35,623 bases of DNA from NCBI GenBank assembly GCA_026394595.1, contig JAPKXX010000044.1, forward strand, positions 1 to 35,623, written 5' to 3'. The notes beneath the pieces were generated by a model. The model was not told the origin of the DNA. It saw only the letters and a program-made list of their open reading frames with translations, and searched no databases. The stretch is from Methanoregula sp. (GTDB lineage: Archaea > Halobacteriota > Methanomicrobia > Methanomicrobiales > Methanospirillaceae). Below, piece by piece: positions 8,935 through 18,692 of this stretch. Position numbers and translations under genes: made by a program. Each line of letters begins with the position of its first letter. Positions within the stretch are counted from its first letter, which is position 1.

Positions 8935-9512
8935 AGATTGTTGGTGTCGGGTGCGGTCCGGGAATGCTGACAGAGGATGCAATCCGTGTTATTTGTTCTG
9001 CAACACTCGTTTATGGTTCAGACCGTGCGATCAAGATTGCGCGTCGCCACATCCCGCAAGGATGTACCGTAAAGACCATCGATGACTTCAAAGCCCTGCA
9101 CACACTCCCGGAGGACGCAGTTATCCTTTCAACGGGTGATCCGATGCTTGCCGGGTTGGGATATCTCAAAGGTGATGTCATACCGGGAATCTCATCCCTG
9201 CAGGTTGCAGCGGCGCGGCTGCACATCCCGCTTGCAAGGGTTGTGCCGGTCGTGGCACATGGCACCGGGCACGAACAGGGAATGAATGACACCATGGATG
9301 AAGTGCTGTGCAAAAAGATTGTATTTCTCCTCGCTGATCCTAAATTTGATACCGCAGAACTCTACAGGAAGCTCCGGGCACTTGGCATTCCGATGAAAGT
9401 GGCAGTCTGCGAAAACCTTGGCTATCCTGATGAGCGGATTGCCGTAGATACACTCGAATCTCCACCGCCACTTACTTCAACCAAGTATTCGCTTATGATC
9501 GGCGATTTTTAA
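8931..9512 (+). CDS. cbiE: Cobalt-precorrin-7 C5-methyltransferase, CbiE
   Basis: IVGVGCGPGMLTEDAIRVI; VILSTGDPMLAGLGYL; VIPGISSLQVAAARL. Confidence 0.9.
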   Translation: MKIVGVGCGPGMLTEDAIRVICSATLVYGSDRAIKIARRHIPQGCTVKTIDDFKALHTLPEDAVILSTGDPMLAGLGYLKGDVIPGISSLQVAAARLHIPLARVVPVVAHGTGHEQGMNDTMDEVLCKKIVFLLADPKFDTAELYRKLRALGIPMKVAVCENLGYPDERIAVDTLESPPPLTSTKYSLMIGDF

Positions 9513-9603
9513 TTTTAGTCTTCTCCAAACCTTTTTTCAAAGTATATGAAACCAAAAGCCTTTTTCACGTCAAATTTACATTCTGTACTGAGGAAGTGAA
9601 TGT

Positions 9604-9780
9604 ATGGATAAGACAACCAAATCCCAGATCAGTCTCGCATTATTCGCACTTGGTTTTATCATGATCTTCATCCAGGACCTAAAACGACTGGACACTATCA
9701 ATCTTGGGTTCTCGTGGCCCTTTGCGATTATGTTCTATCTCGGTCTTGCATGTATGGCGATCGGGTACTATCTGAAATAA
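9604..9780 (+). CDS. Small two-TM membrane protein (58 aa), below the length cutoff of the ORF track
   Basis: ATG..TAA: MDKTTKSQISLALFALGFIMIFIQDLKRLDTINLGFSWPFAIMFYLGLACMAIGYYLK; two hydrophobic segments; aggaagtga upstream. Confidence 0.6.
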   Translation: MDKTTKSQISLALFALGFIMIFIQDLKRLDTINLGFSWPFAIMFYLGLACMAIGYYLK

Positions 9781-9797
9781 AAAGAAAAAACAGGATA

Positions 9798-10669
9798 TCA
9801 ATTTTTTATTTGAGTATCGGATTGATCGTTCGGCCTACATTCTTGTCTATCATCACGATCTTTTGTTGACTCTGCCTTATACAAGGGCATTCCACAGTGC
9901 GGACAGACTACCATATCCTTGGTGTTTTCTCGTCTGAAATCGATAACCTCGATAAATCCCAAAGCAAGAATGGCGGTAGGAAGGGCAAAGATCCCAATGC
10001 CTATAATGACCACAATCCCGCCAATAACTTGTCCGAGCGGTGTAATGGGATAGATATCTCCATACCCGATGGTAGCAAGGGTGATGACTCCCCACCACAT
10101 TGCATGGGGAATACTGGCGAATTTCTGGGGTTGTGCTTCGTGTTCGGCATAATACATGCAGCTTGACGCAATGACCAAAATCATTAACAGGATGCCGAGA
10201 GCGACGATGATGTCTTCCTTCTTTTTAACAAGCACTTCTTCAAATAATTTGATTGATTCGGAATATTTTCCCATCTTCAATAACCGGATTAAGCGTAACA
10301 ACCGGAGCTCCCTCAGCATCCGCAGGTCAATGGGCAGGATCACGGGCAGATAGAATGGTAAAAAGGCGAGGAGATCGACAATTGCCAGGGGTGTGATTGC
10401 ATACCGGAGCCTTCCGGTAAGCGGGTCATGGTATGCCTTATGAAGGGTAACGTCCAGAGTCTGAGGATGTACTCGATGGTAAAAACAATGATTGAAAAGT
10501 CATCGATGAGACGGAATTCAACCAGAAACTATGTATGAATGGAGGTGACGGTTTCCAGTATAACAACAAGGATATTGATAATAATAAGAACGGACATCGC
10601 GATATTGAACCGCCTGCTTGCGCGATGGTCGCCATCTTCTTCGATGACCGAAAATATATACTGTTTCAC
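9798..10669 (-). pseudogene. Six-TM voltage-gated-type potassium channel with an in-frame TAG and a frameshift
   Basis: Minus-strand reading: VKQYIFSVIEEDGDHRASRRFNIAMSVLIIINILVVILETVTSIHT*FLVEFRLIDDFSIIVFTIEYILRLWT [frameshift] TLHKAYHDPLTGRLRYAITPLAIVDLLAFLPFYLPVILPIDLRMLRELRLLRLIRLLK...TLATIGYGDIYP...CPHCGMPL. The TAG is at 10531-10529 and the frameshift near 10445-10460. Confidence 0.8.
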
Positions 10670-10814
10670 CGATTGAGTAGCGGGAATACGAACACCCCGG
10701 AGGTCACAGATAACCCGATTATATTAACAAACTTATGCAACTGCCGATTAATAGTTTATGGATGAATCAAAAGCAATTAAAACATCGTGCGTACGGAAAA
10801 AATTCATCGTTGTT

Positions 10815-11333
10815 TTAGTTGGTTTTCTTTTTTTCCTGCTCTGCATCCTTATCAACTTTGATCTCGCACTGGTGGTCGCCCATGCACATCGCCCTCACGT
10901 ACCGTGATTTGTAATTCGGGTTGAGGTTTTTTTGCACGCTCAGACTGAATGCAAGGCAGCGCCTGAACGCACGATCAGGAGATGCTCCTATTCCAGTTGC
11001 CTCAGCAACTAAAGGGCAGTGTTTAACAATGACCACCGAACCATCTTCCCCGACATCCATCGCCTCGTCCTTGTAGTCGGGCCCGAACAGGATCGATCGG
11101 ATTGTGCTCATGCTCTGTGCAAGGTCCTTCGAATTTTTTACTGGCAGCTGGAGCGAACGTGCAATGTCAAATGCAAATTTTGAAAGTTCAATCCAAATAG
11201 CCTGTTCAAGTTCATCATATTTTTCGCCGACCGCCGGTAAAAAGACGAGTTCATACATTGCAGGAAGCCGGGCTGCACACTGGGCGGAAAGCTTCCATTT
11301 TACCTCGTCTGGGATGGACCTGAGATCTGGCAT
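10815..11333 (-). CDS. Conserved hypothetical protein, possibly L-2-amino-thiazoline-4-carboxylic acid hydrolase/V4R-like
   Basis: 172 aa intact ORF with Cys motifs (HCPLVAEATGIG, CMGDHQCEIKV). Family assignment is tentative. Confidence 0.5.
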   Translation of the reverse strand: MPDLRSIPDEVKWKLSAQCAARLPAMYELVFLPAVGEKYDELEQAIWIELSKFAFDIARSLQLPVKNSKDLAQSMSTIRSILFGPDYKDEAMDVGEDGSVVIVKHCPLVAEATGIGASPDRAFRRCLAFSLSVQKNLNPNYKSRYVRAMCMGDHQCEIKVDKDAEQEKKKTN

Positions 11334-11758
11334 CCGTGCTATTTCCTGTTGATCGAGTGTATGGTTGCGGGGGAGATATCAACCCATGGGTTGGGGAACA
11401 CAATTCTTTTTTTTTGGATAGAGTGGATACAGTTTTATCCTTTTTAACGAGGTAATTTTTCGGTTCTGCAGAAATGCTAAAAAAAGATCTTAGGACTCTC
11501 TTTTGGGCTCCAGCAAATGCCTCCGCCCCTGCCGCTGAGGCATCCCCTGTCTTGCGATAGCATGGGTAACAAGGTTACAAAAAGAGTGAATGAAATGAGG
11601 TTTTCTGCAGAGCCAATTTTTCACCGGTCATTGTATGGTTTTTTTATTAGAAGGGCCATGGCGCTGTCATCAGGCATCCGGCGGTATGGGACTGCCATCA
11701 ATAAAACAGGGAGGTGTCTGGTGTACCGCCGTTCAGACTATCCCTAAACCATGCCTGA

Positions 11759-12230
11759 TCAAGCACTTACGACATTGACAGGGATTCCGGCATCTTTCAG
11801 GGCGAACCTGAAAATTACTTCTTGGATCGAACCTTTGACGGTGGCGATCTGGAGCGGCCTGTAGGCGACAGCCCGGTCCTTTGCCCACTGGATGAACGAC
11901 TGCCAGTCGTTGCAGGGTGCATCAACGCCCACAACGAGTCCCGAGCCTTCGGTATTGATGGGATGCAGAATTTTAATCGGAATCCTGCTGTCAATGGCGA
12001 CAATTGAGGGTGGTGTCCCGGCGTACGCAAACTGTATTTCATCCTGATCCATCAATTTCATCAGTCCGGCACAGCCCTGTCCTTCGACCGCCCGTATCTC
12101 GGCAACAGTTTCATTGTTGATAATAAGATCAAACATGTCGGGTTTTATTTTTGTGGCATCTTTTGGTCTGATTGCGATTCCATAGTGAGAACTGAAATAC
12201 TGCCAGTCTTTTGCCGGGGGAGGTTCAAAA
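11759..12230 (-). pseudogene. Fragment of a NitT/TauT/SsuA-like ABC transporter substrate-binding protein
   Basis: DWQYFSSHYGIAIRPKDATKIKPDMFDLIINNETVAEIRAVEGQGCAGLMKLMDQDEIQFAYAGTPPSIVAIDSRIPIKILHPINTEGSGLVV...DWQSFIQWAK. No lipoprotein N-terminus; about half the expected length. Confidence 0.55.
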
Positions 12231-12870
12231 AGAATTGGGGACTTCATCAGAGAACATGAGATGCGCATCTCCATGCACCCTGACCAGTTCGTGGTGATCA
12301 ATGCGGTCGATCATGACATTTTCTGCCACAGCGTCAGAGAACTTGAATACCATGGGGCGGTGCTCGATGCACTTGGTCTTGACGACTCCGTAAAATACAG
12401 ATTCATCTTGGCGGAGAGTACGGGGATCGGGGGCACGCATGGACCGGTTTGTCGAACGGTGCAGCACCCTGCCACCGGACGTGCGCCGGCGCATTGTGAT
12501 CGAGAATGATGACCGGAATTATACCGTGCAGGACTGCCTTTTCGTATCGGAAAAGACCAAAATCCCAGTGCTTTTCGATGTCTTTCATCATGAGGTGAAC
12601 AGTTCCGGCATGTGTCCTGCTGATGTGTTTTTTCAGGTTGTGCAGACATGGGGAAAGAACGATGGTATTCCCATGGTCGATTACAGCAGTCAGGAGCCTG
12701 GTGCGAGGAAAGGGAAACACGCAGAACAGCTGAATACAGAACATTTCCGGCATTTTCTGGATGCGAGCCGGTTGTTTGACATCGATGTGATGCTGGAGAT
12801 CAAAGAAATGGAGCGCGCTGCAATCAGGGCGCTGGAAATTGCATCGGATGATCCCCGGCTTTCAAGGTGA
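12222..12870 (+). pseudogene. 5'-truncated UvsE/UVDE-like UV damage endonuclease with two -1 frameshifts
   Basis: RIGDFIREHEMRISMHPDQFVVINAV...RELEYHGAVLDALGLDDSVK | IQIHLGGEYGDRG | ARMDRFVERCSTLPPDVRRRIVIENDDRNYTVQDC...PVLFDVFHHEVN...MVDYSSQEPGARKGKHAE. Frameshifts lie at aaaa (12392-12395) and ggggg (12429-12433). Confidence 0.8.
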
Positions 12871-12906
12871 AGGAAATTCGCATTATAATGAAGGGATCGG
12901 GTTTTT

Positions 12907-14700
12907 TTAGGTCCTCTTGAACATGGTATCCAGCTGCTCACGGGAAAAGCGGATCATGACAGGTCTTCCATGGGGGCAGGAAAACGGATTTTTTGTCTTC
13001 CTGAGCTGCTGGAGAAGGCGCCGGCACTGGTCCGGAGTGCAGACTGTGCCGGCCTTTATTGCACTATGACATGCGATGATCCGCACGATTCTTTCGCGGT
13101 TGCTCACAAAGCGCCCGGGTTCCTCCCTGCTTAAATCATCGAGGATTTCATTGACCATGCCTGTCTGTTCAAGCGTTCCCAGAACTACCGGTATTGCACG
13201 AACAAGAAACGAGTCTTTTCCGAAATCTTCAATCAGGAATCCTTCTTCTGCCAGAGCTGGCAGGAGTTCGCGCATGATAGCAGCGTCCCGTGCGGAACGG
13301 TGAAGGGTGACCGGGACAATCAATTCCTGTGACCGGCATATGCTCTCTGACTTCAGGCTGACCAGTTCATACATGATCCGTTCATGTGCGGCGTGCTGGT
13401 CTACGAGAATCAAGTCACCTGAGGGTGTTGTTGCGAGAATGTAGATCCCGCCGATTTGCCCGATCACCTCTAATTCAGGGACGAGGCTTGGAGCGGGCTG
13501 GATCCCTGTAGGAAGTTCGGTCTGGCGGAGCTGGCGTTCAGTTGTAATAATGCCCGCATGCGTTGGTTCACTTACAACTGACGCATGGATCGGTACCTGA
13601 TTGTATGATGCCTCATAAGGGTTGGGTGTCGATAATCCCGTTACGATACGTGGAGTTGTCATAGTTCCGGCTGGGATCAGGTCAGAGTTTAAGAGCGCAT
13701 GTGAGACTGCCTCACGAACTGCAGAGCACACCTCAACCTCGCGGCTCAGTCGCACCTGTTTTTTTGTAGGATGGACATTCACGTCCACGGATTTTGTATC
13801 AATGTCAAGTGAGAGAAACACAATCGGAAAACGCTCTTTTGAAAGGAGTGTCCCATACCCTTCCACAATTGCTGCATTGATAGGGTGCGACGAGACATAC
13901 CGGCCATTAATGGATAAGAGTAACCGGCTCTGGTTTTTCCGGAACAGTGAGGGGCGGGAAATATAGCCGCTCACTAAGATGCCCGGTTGGTTATGCTCAA
14001 CCGGGATCAAGTCCTTGACAAGCTCACTTCCAAACAGGCGTGCGATTGTATCAAGGAGTCGGGAGGATTGTTCGGTAACTATCTGCTCGTTTCCGTTATG
14101 GGTCAGATGCATTGAGATATTCGGGTGGGAAAGTGCCAGTCCCTCGACAATACTGTTGATATGGGCAAGTTCTGTCGCAAGACTTTTTAAGAATTTTTTT
14201 CGCACAGGTATGTTGAAAAAGAGATTCTCTACAAGGATAGTTGTACCTTCCGGGGTGCCGATCTCACCACGCTCCCTGATCTCACCCCCCTCAATTATGA
14301 CCTTTGTGCCTGCGACAGTGGCCATTTCCCGGGGTTTTGTGCAGAGCGTAACCTGAGAAACAGCAGCAATGCTCGCAAGTGCTTCACCTCGGAAACCGAG
14401 GGACCGGATCGTATCGAGATCTGAGATATGGGAAATTTTGCTAGTTGCATGAGGAGCAAATGCAATTACCGCGTCCTCCTGCGACATGCCGCTCCCGTCA
14501 TCAGTCACCCTGATTCCTGTGATTGCTCCTTTTCCAGACTGAATTTCTATTTTAATTGTCTGAGCTCCGGCATCGATCGCATTCTCGACAAGTTCCTTGA
14601 TGACGGAAGCGGGGCGTTCCACGACTTCGCCGGCAGCAATCTTGTTTACGGTTGCAGGATCAAGGATGCAGATTGTCTGGCTGCCGGGATGCTTACTCAT
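12907..14700 (-). CDS. mutL: DNA mismatch repair protein MutL
   Basis: ILDPATVNKIAAGEVVERPASVIKELVENAIDAG; GFRGEALASIAAVS; VDQHAAHERIMYE; CPHGRP. Start at MSKHPG (14700), overlapping the mutS stop. Confidence 0.95.
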   Translation of the reverse strand: MSKHPGSQTICILDPATVNKIAAGEVVERPASVIKELVENAIDAGAQTIKIEIQSGKGAITGIRVTDDGSGMSQEDAVIAFAPHATSKISHISDLDTIRSLGFRGEALASIAAVSQVTLCTKPREMATVAGTKVIIEGGEIRERGEIGTPEGTTILVENLFFNIPVRKKFLKSLATELAHINSIVEGLALSHPNISMHLTHNGNEQIVTEQSSRLLDTIARLFGSELVKDLIPVEHNQPGILVSGYISRPSLFRKNQSRLLLSINGRYVSSHPINAAIVEGYGTLLSKERFPIVFLSLDIDTKSVDVNVHPTKKQVRLSREVEVCSAVREAVSHALLNSDLIPAGTMTTPRIVTGLSTPNPYEASYNQVPIHASVVSEPTHAGIITTERQLRQTELPTGIQPAPSLVPELEVIGQIGGIYILATTPSGDLILVDQHAAHERIMYELVSLKSESICRSQELIVPVTLHRSARDAAIMRELLPALAEEGFLIEDFGKDSFLVRAIPVVLGTLEQTGMVNEILDDLSREEPGRFVSNRERIVRIIACHSAIKAGTVCTPDQCRRLLQQLRKTKNPFSCPHGRPVMIRFSREQLDTMFKRT

Positions 14701-17374
14701 GCTGGTTTCCCTCAATCCTGATCTTCTCAATGATTTCGTGGAGTTTCTGGAGTGCCTGCAGGGGGGTCATTTTATCTGGGTCAAGCATCCGAATCTCATC
14801 GAGCACCGGGTTTAATCCCGGATCAGTCCGTAATGCAGTGTCATCTGCAAGCAGCAGCTGAGTGAAGCGCTGGACTTTTAGAGAGGGTGCAGTAGTCCGG
14901 CGCATTGACTGCTTGAGAACAGTATCCGCACGCTCAGTGACTTTTTTAGGGATCCCTGCAAGACGGGCTACATGGATACCATAACTTTTGTCTGTAGCGC
15001 CCGGAATCAGTTTACGCAGAAATATTACATCACTTTTTGTCTCTTTTACTGCGAAATGAAAATTTTTCACGCGTTTCAACTGTTTTTCCATGAGAATAAT
15101 TTCGTGGAAATGCGTTGCAAAGAGCGTCTTTGGTCCTGACTGCGCTTTCCCATGTAAGTACTCCAATACGGCGTATGCGATAGCATACCCGTCGATAGTA
15201 CTCGTACCCCTGCCGATCTCATCGAGGATCACCAGGCTCTTTTCAGTAACGTTGTTCAAGATGTTTGCCAGTTCGATCATCTCGACCATAAATGTACTCT
15301 GCCCGCTCGAAAGGTCATCAAATGCGCCCACGCGGGTGAAAATACGGTCAATAACGCCAATAGTGGCATGGGTTGCCGGCACAAAGCTGCCTGCTTGTGC
15401 CATGATGCAAATGAGTGCCACAGCCCGCATGTATGTCGATTTCCCTGCCATGTTGGCACCGGTGATAATCATGATCTGGGTTCCTGTTCCCGACAGATCG
15501 GTATCATTGGGCACAAAACCGGTTACCTGGCTCTGTTCAACTACCGGGTGCCTCCCATCCCGGACTATAATCCTCTCATTGGAGTTTAATTGGGGCCGTA
15601 CATAATTCTGAACCTTAGCTACCTCGGCAAGTGAACAATACAGGTCGAGTTCCGCGATACCCTGCGCAGTTGCCTGAAGGAATGGGATTGAGTCCTTCAG
15701 ATGTTCAATCAGCCCAACATACAGATCCCTTTCAAGGGAGAGCAGGCGCTCATCTGCATTGGTGATGAGTGCCTCCTTCTCCTTTAATTCCGGTATTGTA
15801 TAGCGTTCCCCGCCAGCCGTTGTCTGCTTCCGTTCATAGTGGAGTGGAACCAAAGAGAGATTGGCACGCGTGACATCGATATAATAACCAAAAATTTTGT
15901 TATACCCGATCTTTAACGATTTGATGCCGGTGCGTTCGCGCTCCCTGAGCTGCAGGTCTGCAATCCAGTCTTTTCCTGTTGTGAGAATGGTTTTAAGTTC
16001 GTCCAGCTGACTGGAGTAGCCTTCGCGAATCACCCCGCCGTTTTTCACGGTGGCGGGCGGGTCTTCAACAATGGCTTTACGGATAAGACCGGTAGCTTCT
16101 GAAAGTTCATGGAGATTTGAAACAGCGTCCCTCACAAGACCGGGTAATTCATTGCCTTTGGATCCAGCGATCAGGGTTTTAATCTGCGGGATGCGATCGA
16201 GAGATGCTGCAAGGACAACAAGATCGCGGGGACTGGCATTTCCATAAGCGATCCGTGCTGCGATCCGTTCTATATCTGCCATGGGGGAAAGCAATGAACA
16301 AAGGGTGAGACGGACAGAAGAATGTTGAACAAAATATTCCACAGCATCAAGCCGTCGGATGATCTCGTCCACGTCAATCAGGGGCCGGATAATCCTGCGG
16401 TAGAGAAGCCGCCTCCCCATCGCCGTTTTTGTACGATCAAGGCATGAGAGCAGTGTTGCACTTTGTGTCGTGGTCCGGATACTCTCTGTAATTTCAAGAT
16501 TACGCAAGGTGGTTGCGTCCAGCATCATGCATTGTGCATGCGTACGGGTTGAAAGTCCACTTATGTGGGAGAGCGGCGAATTCTGGGTTTCTTTTGCGTA
16601 CTGGAGTGCAGCTGCAGCAGCTCCCAGTGCAGCGGGAATATTATCGCACCCATATCCGACAAGAGAGGTAACATGGAAATGATCCGAAAGATATCTTCTC
16701 GCGCTCTGTGGATCAAATGCCTCATCGCGATAGTGGTTGACAACCACACCTTGGTTTCTGACCATCCTGACAACATCCGGGGGGAAAGCTGACGGGATGA
16801 TGCATTCCGCCGGATGATAGCGGGCGATCTCAGAGGTGATCTCCGGGACTTTCATGTCCGGGGAACACCAGGTGACAAAAAACTCTCCTGTTGAAATATC
16901 AAGAAAAGCAATTCCCCACTGATCGTTGCCATCGGCTGGACAAAGAGCCATCAGATACCGTGGGTTTGACGATGGAATCATGGAGGGATCGATGACAGTT
17001 CCCGGTGTGATTACCCGCACAACATCCCGTTTTACAATCCCCTTAGCCTCTTTTGCATCCTCCAGTTGGTCGCAGACTGCCACCTTGTAGCCTTTATTCA
17101 CAAGCTTTGCGATATACCCCTCGGCAGCATGATACGGGACACCAGCAAGAGGAACACGATTTTCTGAGCCGCGGGACCGTGATGTGAGGACAATATCCAG
17201 CTCTTTTGCCATCAGTTCAGCGTCTGCACCGAATGTTTCGTAGAAATCACCAATATGGAAAAAGAGGATTGCATCAGGATAGCGCGCTTTGATGGAAAGG
17301 TACTGGCGCATACCAGGCGAGACCTTTTCGTGTGCATTACTTCCCGGTTCCCCGCTTACAGATTCACCATGCAT
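14693..17374 (-). CDS. mutS: DNA mismatch repair protein MutS
   Basis: MRQYLSIKARYPDAILFFHIGDFYETFGADA; ITGANMAGKSTYMRAVALI; LVILDEIGRGTSTIDGYAIAYAVLEYL; LFATHFHE. Confidence 0.97.
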   Translation of the reverse strand: MHGESVSGEPGSNAHEKVSPGMRQYLSIKARYPDAILFFHIGDFYETFGADAELMAKELDIVLTSRSRGSENRVPLAGVPYHAAEGYIAKLVNKGYKVAVCDQLEDAKEAKGIVKRDVVRVITPGTVIDPSMIPSSNPRYLMALCPADGNDQWGIAFLDISTGEFFVTWCSPDMKVPEITSEIARYHPAECIIPSAFPPDVVRMVRNQGVVVNHYRDEAFDPQSARRYLSDHFHVTSLVGYGCDNIPAALGAAAAALQYAKETQNSPLSHISGLSTRTHAQCMMLDATTLRNLEITESIRTTTQSATLLSCLDRTKTAMGRRLLYRRIIRPLIDVDEIIRRLDAVEYFVQHSSVRLTLCSLLSPMADIERIAARIAYGNASPRDLVVLAASLDRIPQIKTLIAGSKGNELPGLVRDAVSNLHELSEATGLIRKAIVEDPPATVKNGGVIREGYSSQLDELKTILTTGKDWIADLQLRERERTGIKSLKIGYNKIFGYYIDVTRANLSLVPLHYERKQTTAGGERYTIPELKEKEALITNADERLLSLERDLYVGLIEHLKDSIPFLQATAQGIAELDLYCSLAEVAKVQNYVRPQLNSNERIIVRDGRHPVVEQSQVTGFVPNDTDLSGTGTQIMIITGANMAGKSTYMRAVALICIMAQAGSFVPATHATIGVIDRIFTRVGAFDDLSSGQSTFMVEMIELANILNNVTEKSLVILDEIGRGTSTIDGYAIAYAVLEYLHGKAQSGPKTLFATHFHEIILMEKQLKRVKNFHFAVKETKSDVIFLRKLIPGATDKSYGIHVARLAGIPKKVTERADTVLKQSMRRTTAPSLKVQRFTQLLLADDTALRTDPGLNPVLDEIRMLDPDKMTPLQALQKLHEIIEKIRIEGNQHE

Positions 17375-17498
17375 GACTGCAGTAAGATATCCATTATACA
17401 GAATTAATACCGATCTGATCTGATTCCCGGTATCATTCTATATCACCACGCATAAGGAAAAACATCACAACGGATATCACCAGATATCCACCTCATTT

Positions 17499-18230
17499 TC
17501 ATGACCCCCTTGTACTGTACAACGCCAAAAACGGTATTGCGACAACAGCCGTAATAATCTCGAACATAAGACCGACTGAAAAAGCATTATTCATGAGAGA
17601 GATGATAAGAGATATCAATGCGATACCGGGCTGATAACCAGTCCCTATAACAAGCAGGCAGAGTGCTATGAGGATTCCTATTCCTACTGCCGCATTTTTT
17701 ATATCCTGTCCGCTGGGGGAAAGGGAGAGGATGATGCTTCCAATGAGATAGAGATACAACAGAAACCATCCATTGAAATGGGTGATGAGATTTGTCTTAA
17801 ATATGGTAATAACCCCATTTATCATATCATACAGTCCCGTACCTGCATCCCATCCTGACGGAAAAGCCAAGGGAACATAACACCCGAAATACGACCCGAA
17901 TATCCAGGTCACTCCGGCAAGGATAAGCGGCAAAACAAAGAGCGGAGCTGTACTGATGATTACTGTCCCGATGAGTGGAATTCTTGGTTTTGCGTACGTG
18001 ACCGAACCCCCGGTTTCAGAAAAGAGTACTATTTTTTTTATCTCTGCACCCGAAATCAGACAACCCGCGATATGAGCGACCTCATGCAGGACAACACCTG
18101 GAAACCTCATGGCATAATAAAAAAGTCGAAAGGGGACGATATGAATAAAGAGCCGGTCAAGACCCACTGAAATCAACATAACGAGAACTGCGAGAATAAT
18201 AAAGTTGACAAATCCGGAAATGGTTATCAT
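17499..18230 (-). CDS. M50-like membrane zinc metalloprotease family protein
   Basis: Multiple TM segments and FPGVVLHEVAHIAGCLISGAEI (HExxH). Confidence 0.6.
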   Translation of the reverse strand: MITISGFVNFIILAVLVMLISVGLDRLFIHIVPFRLFYYAMRFPGVVLHEVAHIAGCLISGAEIKKIVLFSETGGSVTYAKPRIPLIGTVIISTAPLFVLPLILAGVTWIFGSYFGCYVPLAFPSGWDAGTGLYDMINGVITIFKTNLITHFNGWFLLYLYLIGSIILSLSPSGQDIKNAAVGIGILIALCLLVIGTGYQPGIALISLIISLMNNAFSVGLMFEIITAVVAIPFLALYSTRGS

Positions 18231-18343
18231 GATTCTGTTGTGAGTACGATTTGTTCCTTATACCAAAAACCATGAGCATAGTATGGAAGCTATAAACGTT
18301 CAGTCATTATCAGTGGTGAAACACTCATAAGACCACCGCACCA

Positions 18344-18628
18344 ATGAGCCCTCATGAAGTTGTTATCGCGGGTAATCTGCATCAGACCGACACTCAGGCG
18401 CTAATATATTCCCTCCATACACATTTTCTGCCATCGGTCCAGATCCATTTCCAACCCGCTGATGTTGCGGGTATAACTCCGTCAAAATCTGCAGGATCAC
18501 GTATAGACCACACAAATAATGAAAAAGCGACAGCATACGTCTGTTCCCGTCACACATGTTCACCTCCCGTTACAAATCCCGAAACTCTCATTAACTTGTT
18601 GGGAGGGGGGTCATCAAGCGTTCATTAA
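18344..18628 (+). pseudogene. C-terminal remnant of a DUF255/YyaL-type thioredoxin-domain protein
   Basis: HEVVIAGNLHQTDTQALIYSLHTHFLPSVQIHFQP...IDHTNNEKATAYVCSRHTCSPPVTNPETLINLL matches the extreme C-terminus of the YyaL family (...KATAYVC....C..P..dp..l..ll). The rest of the ~650+ aa protein is absent. Confidence 0.6.
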
Positions 18629-18692
18629 GTACTGCGAACCACAAAAAATATGCGACGATCAGGGGGCTACCATGCAACGCAATATTGGGGGA

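Noticed and set aside
11517-11747. 76-aa plus-strand ORF in the gap before the SsuA-like remnant
   Set aside because: No recognisable motif, no clear SD, and it lies in a decayed region.
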